Below are positions 56,801 through 64,000 of a stretch of 64,000 nt of DNA, piece after piece (the stretch's first letter is position 1; each line of letters starts with the position of its first letter). The stretch comes from Teichococcus rhizosphaerae (lineage in GTDB: Bacteria > Pseudomonadota > Alphaproteobacteria > Acetobacterales > Acetobacteraceae). The notes beneath the pieces are model-generated. The model saw only the letters and a list, made by a program, of their open reading frames with translations. It was not told the DNA's origin and searched no databases. Where the stretch lies: NCBI RefSeq assembly GCF_002631185.1, contig NZ_PDNU01000001.1, forward strand, positions 1-64,000. Direction: 5' to 3'. Both the position numbers and the translations under genes were made by a program.

Positions 56801-56826
56801 AGCCACCGCAGGACGCAGCGTGGCAA
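53803..56826 (-). CDS. Propeller-type sensor diguanylate cyclase (GGDEF)
   Basis: A 1007-residue transmembrane sensor starting at TTG 56826. The signal peptide (1-28) is followed by a large periplasmic two-component-type beta-propeller with many blades such as GAIWIGTLGGLARHDG, GTLWVGTATGLRRR and GRIWASTARGLSMI, then a Y_Y_Y domain (about 690-780), one membrane helix (about 787-812), a coiled coil and a GGDEF domain (about 835-1005). The active site reads RHGGEEIM; the upstream I-site Asp is lacking (RPQG). It should make c-di-GMP in the cytoplasm. It starts 23 bases after the molybdenum-cofactor fusion gene. Confidence 0.9.
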   Translation of the reverse strand: MPRCVLRWLAACLLALGALHGPLPAAAASPWEAFATRVFEPIAAARRLPHETATALAQDRQGAIWIGTLGGLARHDGYRVQPYVARPEGGGGLPDNHVRALLALPEGGLLVGTHSGGLARFDPETGDFIAIAPPDEEAGWKRVFALAPGRDGGAWVATEAGLAFWPAGAEAAEPVPGWPRTAALSVLEEADGTLWVGTATGLRRRIPTEAAFRWPRAGSALAQDMARDEVWSLLRDSAGRLWFGTGRSGLGWVEEGVVHLRPGLSGRQGLAGGRTVTALLEPAPGTLWASTDGIGIIVAEGKRTPALLQHDPALPVSLSGDVVRALLRDRAGNVWAATERGVNRHDTQGQAVLSVLPSPLSPRTLSDQNVYSVAVDRRGRAWLGLGQGRIDMLDPATGELRRLQLEDPQTARDVQALLPLPDGGMLAGARGVARIDGDSLEITPSAFPAVEGEVVNALAMESGELLVGTQEGLLRLDAAGRVLRRWQRGAAAGSGLPDTPVRGIDRLGVAGTWVGTAGGLSIFPPGATEPFSLRHDPARPDGLPHDNVGPVLLDTRGRIWVGTFGGGIGVVSGWPPPPGEAPRFRALTTRHGLSDNSVAALLADAKGRIWASTARGLSMIPADGGPARVLTMRDGERVRTYVQRAAARLPGGELLFGGLGGLSIVLPWRAEQARPAPRIGFTGMALEGRAMPPGLAPTTGARLDLPSGLRRLRVEFALMDFRAPAGTRYAYRLAELDQEWTEANPEDPAANFERLPPGLHRLQVRAWTGPVSAGPAAETSLVLAIPPRWFESSWFGLLALMACGMAVMGLVQGRTAYLRHRQRELTRLVDERTRELRAANHRLDRLAGTDPLTGLLNRRRFAERAAQVLARAEHGGPGFALVLFDLDRFKQLNDTHGHNAGDAALVSFCRLATRLCRPQGLLGRHGGEEIMLLVPGCDVVEGRAIAERIRAAQAESPITWQGRPLAVTVSGGVAAWQRGESLEALIHRADAALYAAKHGGRDQVRAA

Positions 56827-56849
56827 GATAGGGGATCCCGGCCGGCCGG

Positions 56850-58496
<1,647 letters not shown>

Positions 58497-58507
58497 GATG
58501 GCGGAAC

Positions 58508-59200
58508 CTACCGGCCGGCCAGCGCGGCGCCGCGGCGGCGGGCGACGATCTCGGCCATGATGGAAAGGGCGATCTCGGGCGCCGTGACGGCGCCGATGGC
58601 GAGGCCCACGGGGGCGGCGATGCGCGCCATGGCCTCCTCGGGCAGCCCGGCCTCGGCGAGGCGCGCCACCCGCTTGGCGTGGGTGCGCCGGCTGCCCAGC
58701 GCGCCGATGTAGAAGGCGGGGCTGCGCAGCGCCACCTCCAGCGCCGGGTCGTCCAGCTTCGGGTCGTGGGTGAGGGTGACGATGGCGGTGCGCGCGTCGG
58801 GGGCGAGCCGCTCCATGGCCTCGTCCGGCCATTCGTCCACCAGCGTCACGCCGGTGCCGAAGCGCTCCTCCGTGGCGAAGGCGCGGCGCGGATCGACCAC
58901 CGTGACGGCGAAGCCGAGGCCCAGTGCCATCGGCACCAGCGCCTGCGCCACATGCACCGCCCCCACCACGATCAGCCGCAGGCGGGGATTGTGCGGCTGG
59001 ATGAACCAGGGCGCGCCCTCATGCGGCAGGCTGGCGGCGGCGTCGGACGCCAGCGCCGCATCGGCGGCGGCGGCGAGGGGGGCGGGGAGGCCGTCCTCGG
59101 GGTGGAGGAACTGCGCGCCATCCGTCAGGCGCGTGGCCACCGCCACGGCCCGGTCGGCGGCGCGCGCCCGTTGCAGCCGGGCGAGGAAATCCGCCTTCAC
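58508..59200 (-). CDS. XdhC family protein, Rossmann (C-terminal) part
   Basis: A 230-residue protein starting at GTG 59200. It carries the XdhC C-terminal Rossmann domain: RLIVVGAVHVAQALVPMALG, VTVVDPRRAFATEERF, AIVTLTHDPKLDDPALE and YIGALGSRRTHAKRV. XdhC proteins bind the molybdenum cofactor and protect and insert it after sulfuration. The N-terminal XdhC domain is a separate gene just upstream with a four-base GTGA overlap, so the two probably form one functional unit. A long frame extending to 59638 is an artefact. Confidence 0.9.
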   Translation of the reverse strand: MKADFLARLQRARAADRAVAVATRLTDGAQFLHPEDGLPAPLAAAADAALASDAAASLPHEGAPWFIQPHNPRLRLIVVGAVHVAQALVPMALGLGFAVTVVDPRRAFATEERFGTGVTLVDEWPDEAMERLAPDARTAIVTLTHDPKLDDPALEVALRSPAFYIGALGSRRTHAKRVARLAEAGLPEEAMARIAAPVGLAIGAVTAPEIALSIMAEIVARRRGAALAGR

Positions 59201-59529
59201 GCCGCCTGCCCCTCGAGCTTCTCCACGAACACCTTCAGCTTGCCCCCGCAGGCCAGGCCCACCTCCCAGGCGCGCTCGTCGCTGATGCCGAAATCCAGCA
59301 GCTGGGGGGTTCCGTCGGCCATGGTCCGGCGCGCCGCCTCGGCCACCGCCCCCTCGATGCAGCCGCCCGAGACGCTGCCGGCCAGCCGGCCGGAGGCGGT
59401 GACGGCGAGATGCGAGCCGGCGGGGCGAGGCGAGCTGCCCCAGGTTTCCACCACGGTCGCCAGCGCCACCGTCTCGCCCTCGGCCAGCCAGCCGGCGGCG
59501 GTGGCGAGGATGTCCTCCTGGTCGCTCAT
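59197..59529 (-). CDS. XdhC/CoxI family protein, N-terminal domain
   Basis: A 110-residue protein consisting only of the XdhC/CoxI N-terminal domain: LAEGETVALATVVETWGSSP, GSHLAVTASGRLAGSVSGGC and CGGKLKVFVEKL. The conserved Cys in SGGCIEG and in ACGGK are present; in CoxI/XdhC such Cys may act in cofactor sulfuration or binding. It overlaps coxE upstream (ATGA) and the Rossmann half downstream (GTGA), so all three are coupled. Confidence 0.9.
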   Translation of the reverse strand: MSDQEDILATAAGWLAEGETVALATVVETWGSSPRPAGSHLAVTASGRLAGSVSGGCIEGAVAEAARRTMADGTPQLLDFGISDERAWEVGLACGGKLKVFVEKLEGQAA

Positions 59530-60758
59530 CGCAATCCTCCCGAAAGCGTTCCTGTGGCGGCGGGGCGCGGCGCCGGGCCGGAAAGGGTCCGCACCAGGGC
59601 GCGCAGGCTCTCGATGTTGTGGACCGGACGGTGCTCATGCACCAGGGGGAGCATGGTGCGGATGCCCTGCGAGCGCGGCTGGAAGCCCGCGTAGCGCAGC
59701 AGCGGGTTCAGCCAGATCAGCCTGCGGCAGGAATTGCGCAGCCGCTCCGTGGCGGCGGCGAGGCGGGCGAGGTCGGCGGCGTCGCCGCGCTCCAGCCCAT
59801 CGGTGATCAGCAGCACCACCGCTCCCTGGCCCAGCACGCGCCGCCCCCACTGCCTGTTGAACAGGTCCAGCGCCTCGCCGATGCGGGTGCCGCCCGACCA
59901 GTCCGGCACCAGGTGGCTGACCATCTCGAAGGCCACCTCGGCATCCCGGTGCCGCAGCGGGCGGGTGATGTTGGTGAGCCTGGTGCCGAACAGGAAGGTG
60001 GAGACGCGGTCGCGGTCGTTGGTCACCGCGTGCAGGAAGTGCAGCAGCACCTGGGCGTAGCGCGCCATGCTGCCGGAGATGTCGCAGATGGCCACCAGCG
60101 GCGGCGGCCGCTCCACCCGCCGCGTGTGGCGAAGCTCCAGCACCTCGCCGCCCTGCCGCATGGCGTGGCGCAGCGTGGCGCGCAGGTCGGCGCGCGGCCC
60201 CGCCGGGTCGGGGCGGAAGCGGCGGGTGGGGCGGTGGTCGAGCGGCAGGGACAGGCGGCGGATCTCGCCGCGCGCCGCCGCCAGCTCCGCCGCGCCCATC
60301 GCCTCGAAATCCATCCTTGCCAGGGCCTCGGCGGCGCTGACGGTCAGGCTGGCATCCACCTCGCGCTCGGGCGCCCGGGGCGGCTGCGGCGGTGGCGCCT
60401 GGCCGCCCAGCGCCTCGGCCAGCCGGCGCCCGCCCGGCGGGGGCCTGGGCGGCGGCTGCCCCTGGCTGAGCGCGTCCATGGCGGCGGCGTGGCGGCCGGC
60501 CTCCGGGTCACGCCACCACAGGCGGAAGGCATGGTCGAACAGGTGCTGGTGCTCCTGCCGGTGCACCAGCGTGGCCCGCAGCGCGGCCTGGGCCTGCCGC
60601 CGGTCGGCGAGGTCGATGCGGGTCAGCGCCTCGGCGCCGGCCAGCATCTCGGCCGGCCCGACCAGCAGGCCGGCACGCCGCAGCAGCCGGCCGAAGCCCA
60701 GCAGGTTGGCCGCCAGCGTGCCGGCCTTGGGCATACCGGCTCCGGGCGTGCCGCTCAT
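59526..60758 (-). CDS. coxE: CoxE-like vWA domain protein
   Basis: A 410-residue protein with a C-terminal von Willebrand A domain. The MIDAS motif DISGSM is at 226-231, with later metal ligands in TDGLERGD. The N-terminal half is helical and Arg/Pro-rich. In CO dehydrogenase clusters CoxE works with the MoxR ATPase CoxD to assemble the Cu-S-Mo active site. The start may be ATG 60758 or GTG 60785, which is four bases after coxD. The gene overlaps the XdhC N-domain gene by four bases. Confidence 0.88.
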   Translation of the reverse strand: MSGTPGAGMPKAGTLAANLLGFGRLLRRAGLLVGPAEMLAGAEALTRIDLADRRQAQAALRATLVHRQEHQHLFDHAFRLWWRDPEAGRHAAAMDALSQGQPPPRPPPGGRRLAEALGGQAPPPQPPRAPEREVDASLTVSAAEALARMDFEAMGAAELAAARGEIRRLSLPLDHRPTRRFRPDPAGPRADLRATLRHAMRQGGEVLELRHTRRVERPPPLVAICDISGSMARYAQVLLHFLHAVTNDRDRVSTFLFGTRLTNITRPLRHRDAEVAFEMVSHLVPDWSGGTRIGEALDLFNRQWGRRVLGQGAVVLLITDGLERGDAADLARLAAATERLRNSCRRLIWLNPLLRYAGFQPRSQGIRTMLPLVHEHRPVHNIESLRALVRTLSGPAPRPAATGTLSGGLR

Positions 60759-60791
60759 GCCGCGAGGCCCCGTTTCACCGGCCACGCGACG

Positions 60792-61727
60792 TCAGAAGGG
60801 CATGGCGGGGGCGGGGGGCTGCTTCACCGCCTCCACCAGCCTCGCCGCCTCGGCGCCGCGCAGCTTGGCGATGTCGTCCTGGTATTTCAGCAGGGCGCCC
60901 AGCGTCTCGTCCACCAGCACCGGCTCCAGCTCGGCGGCGTCCAGCGCGCGCAGCGCGTTGGCCCAGTCGATGGTCTCGGCCACGCCCGGCAGCTTGAAGA
61001 AGTCGCCGCCGCGCAGCTTCTGCACGAAGGCCACCACCTGGGCCGAGAGCGTCTCCGGCAGGCCGGGGGCGCGGCTGGCCAGGATGGCGCGCTCGCGCAC
61101 CGCGTCCGGGTAGTCCACCCACTGGTAGAGGCAGCGGCGGCGGATGGCGTCGTGCACCTCCCGCGTGCGGTTGCTGGTCAGCACCACGATGGGCGGCGTC
61201 TCGGCGCGCACGGTGCCAAGCTCGGGGATGGTGAGCTGGAAATCGGCCAGGATCTCCAGCAGGAAGGCCTCGAAGGGCTCGTCCGCGCGGTCCAGCTCGT
61301 CGATCAGCAGCACGGCGGGCGGGCCGGAGAGCGCCGCCAGCAGCGGCCGCTCCTGCAGGAAGCGGCGGTCGTAGATGCCGGCCTCGAGCGCCGCGCGGCC
61401 CGCCTCGCCCTGGCTTTCCCCGGAGGCCTCGGCCAGGCGGATGGCCATGAGCTGCCGCGCATGGTTCCATTCATAGGCCGCCGCCTGCAGGTCCAGCCCG
61501 TCATAGCATTGCAGCCGCACCAGCCTCCGGCCGAGCCCGGCCGCCAGCACCTTGGCGATCTCCGTCTTGCCGGTGCCCGGCTCCCCTTCCAGGAAGAGCG
61601 GGCGGCCCATGGCCAGCGCCAGGAAGACGGTGGTGGCCAGCGCCCGGTCGGCGACATAGCCGCCAAGCGCCAGGAGCCGTTCGGTTTCCGAGACCGAGGA
61701 GGGCAGGGGGGCGGGTGCCGGCGCCAC
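60792..61727 (-). CDS. coxD: MoxR-type AAA ATPase, CoxD-like
   Basis: A 311-residue ATPase starting at GTG 61727. Walker A is GEPGTGKT, Walker B is VLLIDELDRAD, and sensor 1 is VVLTSNRTRE. MoxR proteins act with a vWA partner, here CoxE directly downstream. In the carboxydotroph model CoxD is needed to sulfurate the Mo site of CO dehydrogenase. The start is three bases after the coxG stop. Confidence 0.92.
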   Translation of the reverse strand: MAPAPAPLPSSVSETERLLALGGYVADRALATTVFLALAMGRPLFLEGEPGTGKTEIAKVLAAGLGRRLVRLQCYDGLDLQAAAYEWNHARQLMAIRLAEASGESQGEAGRAALEAGIYDRRFLQERPLLAALSGPPAVLLIDELDRADEPFEAFLLEILADFQLTIPELGTVRAETPPIVVLTSNRTREVHDAIRRRCLYQWVDYPDAVRERAILASRAPGLPETLSAQVVAFVQKLRGGDFFKLPGVAETIDWANALRALDAAELEPVLVDETLGALLKYQDDIAKLRGAEAARLVEAVKQPPAPAMPF

Positions 61728-61730
61728 GGC

Positions 61731-62612
61731 TCAGCCGAGCACGAAGAGCAGGAACAGGATCACCAGGAACACCGCCGAGCCGCCCCAGAACAGCACCGGC
61801 AGGCCCATGATCTCGGAGGGCAGCAGCTGGAACACCGAGATGGAGGGCGAGGGCGCCGCCACCGGCCGGGCATAGCCGCGCGCCGCCGGGTCGTGCGGCA
61901 CATGCCCGCCCGTCTGCAGCGGGGCCGGCCTGCCGCCGGGCGGGGCCTCGCCGCCATGCTCGGCGACGCCCGCGCCGATCAGCGTCGCGGCGCCGAGACG
62001 CTGGGTGGGGGAGGCATCGCCCACCTCGGTGCCGGGGGCGGGGGTGGGCACGGTGCCGGGCGGCAGCGCCGGGATGTGCGAGGGGCGTGGGGCGGCGCCA
62101 TCGGCCATGGCGGCGGCGGCCTCGCTGCGGGGCGCCTGGCCGGCGATGGCGGCGGGAGCGGCCTCGGCGGGGGTGGAGACGATGGCGGCGAAGCGATCGA
62201 AGAACTGGTCGGCCATCTGCTTGGCGGTGCTGTCGATCAGCCGCGCGCCGAGCTGCGCCATCTTGCCGCCCACCTGCGCCTTGACGTTGTAGCGCAGCAG
62301 GGTGGTGTTGGGCCCCTGCTCCTCCAGCGCCACGTCGGCGCCGCCCTTGGCGAAGCCCATGGCGCCGCCATTGCCCTCGCCGCCGATGGTGTAGGAGGCG
62401 GGCGGGTTGATGTTGGTGAGCTGCACCTTGCCGGTGAACTTCGCCGCCATCGGCCCGATCTTGACGCCGACGCGGGCCTGGAAGCTGTCGTCTCCCGTGC
62501 GCTCGACCGACTCGCAGCCGGGAATGGAGGCGCGCAGCACCTCGGGATCGTTCAGGCCCTGCCAGACGGTCTCGCGCGGCGCCTCGATTCGCCGCTCACC
62601 GGTCATTTCCAT
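61731..62612 (-). CDS. coxG: CoxG-like SRPBCC protein with C-terminal membrane anchor
   Basis: A 293-residue protein. Residues 1-150 are a CoxG/SRPBCC domain (GERRIEAPRETVWQGLNDPE, LRASIPGCESVERTGDDSF, KVQLTNINPPASYTIGGEG, shown in pieces). A Pro/Ala-rich linker follows (about 155-265), then one C-terminal membrane helix (about 268-290, MGLPVLFWGGSAVFLVILFL). CoxG recruits CO dehydrogenase to the membrane. It is the first gene of the minus-strand run and is divergent from the antiporter by 170 bp. Confidence 0.92.
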   Translation of the reverse strand: MEMTGERRIEAPRETVWQGLNDPEVLRASIPGCESVERTGDDSFQARVGVKIGPMAAKFTGKVQLTNINPPASYTIGGEGNGGAMGFAKGGADVALEEQGPNTTLLRYNVKAQVGGKMAQLGARLIDSTAKQMADQFFDRFAAIVSTPAEAAPAAIAGQAPRSEAAAAMADGAAPRPSHIPALPPGTVPTPAPGTEVGDASPTQRLGAATLIGAGVAEHGGEAPPGGRPAPLQTGGHVPHDPAARGYARPVAAPSPSISVFQLLPSEIMGLPVLFWGGSAVFLVILFLLFVLG

Positions 62613-62782
62613 CGCAACTCTCCCTCTACTGCTGTGCGGAAGCTAGGGCGGGCCGGCGCCGGGGGAAAGGGTGGCGCGGCCAATGGGTGGTGCCCCGGCC
62701 GGGGCTGGTGTAGGGGCAGGGCACGGGAAAACCGCCGCGGCCGCCCTCGGGGCCGGCCGCCGGAAGCTGAAGGGGACGGACG

Positions 62783-64000
62783 ATGCCAGGGGTCTGGTCG
62801 CGCCGCGGGATCGCGTGTCTGGGGGCGGCGCTGCCCTCCCTCCTGGCCGGGCTGCTGGCCGCCGGCCCGGCGCTGGCGGCACCGGCCGAAGGCGCCGCGC
62901 CCGTGCTCTCCGCGCTGTGGGCGCTGCCCTTCGCCGGGGTGCTGCTCTCCATCGCGCTGATGCCGCTGCTGGCGGGCCATCTGTGGCACCACCACTACGG
63001 CAAGATCGCCGCCGGCTGGACGGCGCTGTTCCTGCTGCCCTACGCGCTGGCGTTCGGCACCGGTCACGCCTGGCATGAATTCGCGCATGTCATGGTGGGC
63101 GAGTACCTGCCCTTCATCACCCTTCTCCTCGCCCTCTACGCCGCGGGCGGCGGCGTGCTGCTGAAGGGCAGCCTGGTCGGCACGCCGGGCACCAACACGG
63201 CGCTGCTGGCGGTGGGCACCGCCATCGCCAGCCTGATGGGCACCACCGGCGCCTCGATGGTGCTGATCCGCCCGTTGCTGCGGGCCAACGCCGGGCGGCG
63301 GCGGAAGATGCACACCTTCGTCTTCTTCATCTTCCTAGTGAGCAACATCGGCGGCAGCCTGACCCCGCTCGGCGACCCGCCGCTCTATCTCGGCTTCCTC
63401 AAGGGGGTCAGCTTCTTCTGGCCCACCACCCACCTGTTCGGCGAGTTCCTGTTCTGCGCCGTGCTGCTGCTGGCCGTCTACTGGGTGCTGGACAGCCTGG
63501 CCTATGCGAAGGAGCGCAAGGCGCCCATCGCTCCCGCCGCCGAGGCCGCCATGCACGCGGACCACGCCGAGGCGCCGCCGCATGAGCGGCTGGCCATCGC
63601 CGGCTGGGTGAACGTGGCGCTGATCGGCGCCGTGGTGGCGGCCGTGCTGATGCAGGGGCTGTGGCAGCCGGGCGAGGTTTCGCTGCTCGGCCAGCCGATC
63701 GGGCTGGAGCGGGTGGTGGCCATGCTGATCTTCCTGGCCATCACCGCCGCCTCGGTGTGGCTCACGCCGGCCGGCATCCGCGAGGCGAACGGCTTCACCT
63801 GGGGCGCCATCGTGGAGGTGGCCAAGCTGTTCGCCGCCATCTTCCTCACCATGGCGCCGGTCCTGGCCATGCTGAAGGCCGGCCCCGCCGGGCCGCTGGC
63901 GGGCCTCGTGGCGCTCACCTCCGACCCTGCCGGCCAGCCCATTCCCTGGGTCTATTTCTGGCTGACCGGGCTGCTCTCCTCCTTTCTCGACAACGCGCCG
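62783..64000 (+). CDS. NhaD-like sodium/proton antiporter (3' end outside window)
   Basis: The frame from ATG 62783 is open to the window end (406 codons), behind AAGGGGACGG. The hydrophobic N-terminus is followed by many membrane helices. Recognisable segments are ALMPLLAGHLWHHHYGKIAA, GTTGASMVLIRPLLRAN, LVSNIGGSLTPLGDPPLYLG and the final SSFLDNAP, the repeat motif of the ion-transporter/CitMHS fold. A His-rich loop (MHADHAEAPPH) lies mid-protein. It probably exchanges Na+ or Li+ for protons; a citrate-type carrier is less likely. Confidence 0.88.
   Translation, partial: MPGVWSRRGIACLGAALPSLLAGLLAAGPALAAPAEGAAPVLSALWALPFAGVLLSIALMPLLAGHLWHHHYGKIAAGWTALFLLPYALAFGTGHAWHEFAHVMVGEYLPFITLLLALYAAGGGVLLKGSLVGTPGTNTALLAVGTAIASLMGTTGASMVLIRPLLRANAGRRRKMHTFVFFIFLVSNIGGSLTPLGDPPLYLGFLKGVSFFWPTTHLFGEFLFCAVLLLAVYWVLDSLAYAKERKAPIAPAAEAAMHADHAEAPPHERLAIAGWVNVALIGAVVAAVLMQGLWQPGEVSLLGQPIGLERVVAMLIFLAITAASVWLTPAGIREANGFTWGAIVEVAKLFAAIFLTMAPVLAMLKAGPAGPLAGLVALTSDPAGQPIPWVYFWLTGLLSSFLDNAP

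Noticed and set aside
59201-59638. Extension of the XdhC Rossmann protein to 376 residues
   Set aside because: The extra part is the wrong frame of the upstream XdhC N-domain gene, which has the true motifs.

Overview
This 64 kb window looks like a chromosomal segment of a high-GC alphaproteobacterium, most probably an Acetobacteraceae member close to Roseomonas. I infer this from the very GC-rich coding sequence, the frequent GTG and TTG starts, the gene order tolA-tolB-pal-cpoB-tilS-ftsH-folP-glmM, the alphaproteobacterial omega subunit and Rsh, and the bits of the rpoZ-rsh-acpS-lepB-rnc-era-recO-parC cluster. I saw no rRNA, tRNA, CRISPR array, prophage, integrase or transposase. The content is mostly core and metabolic, with small accessory inserts.

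Layout. 1-7.2 kb: Tol-Pal envelope cluster (tolA 3' end, tolB, pal, cpoB), then tilS and ftsH. 7.2-12.8 kb: folP, glmM, thiD, a PhzF-like isomerase and serC. 12.9-18.4 kb: an EamA exporter, a DUF6152/DUF6644 envelope pair, a HerA-like ATPase, a PAP2 phosphatase, a 464-bp non-coding stretch rich in hairpins, and a DUF599 protein. 18.4-20.4 kb: icd and a DUF3597 protein. 20.4-23.6 kb: a CaiB-type CoA-transferase divergent from a GntR/FCD regulator that overlaps a Bug/TctC solute-binding protein. 23.6-28.1 kb: a small lipoprotein, a RAM-only Lrp-like protein, a ThDP enzyme and gamma-glutamyltransferase. 28.1-32.4 kb: an overlapping molybdopterin oxidoreductase / glutathione peroxidase / GNAT set, an APC permease and an exported methyltransferase-like protein carrying a perfect 15-bp tandem repeat.

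32.4-53.7 kb holds a housekeeping series on the minus strand (folK, rpoZ, rsh, acpS, lepB, rnc, era, recO, parC). Two accessory blocks break it: an Nramp-like carrier, a DUF1003 protein and a frameshifted mismatch DNA glycosylase between recO and parC; and an LLM oxidoreductase, MarR regulator, divergent epmB/epmA, an unknown gene, bpt, a penicillin acylase and yraN between lepB and acpS.

53.8-62.6 kb is one minus-strand run read coxG, coxD (MoxR), coxE (vWA), a two-piece XdhC, a MoeA-like/MocA fusion, then a large propeller-type diguanylate cyclase. These are maturation factors for a CO-dehydrogenase or xanthine-dehydrogenase type molybdenum hydroxylase whose structural subunits are not in the window. 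The window ends inside an NhaD-like sodium/proton antiporter gene.

Most noteworthy: the one-base frameshift in the DNA glycosylase; the exported methyltransferase-like protein; the Nramp-like carrier without the canonical metal-binding motif; a c-di-GMP cyclase at the end of a molybdoenzyme maturation run; and the structured intergenic region near 17.4 kb. I found no clearly new multi-gene defence or biosynthetic system.
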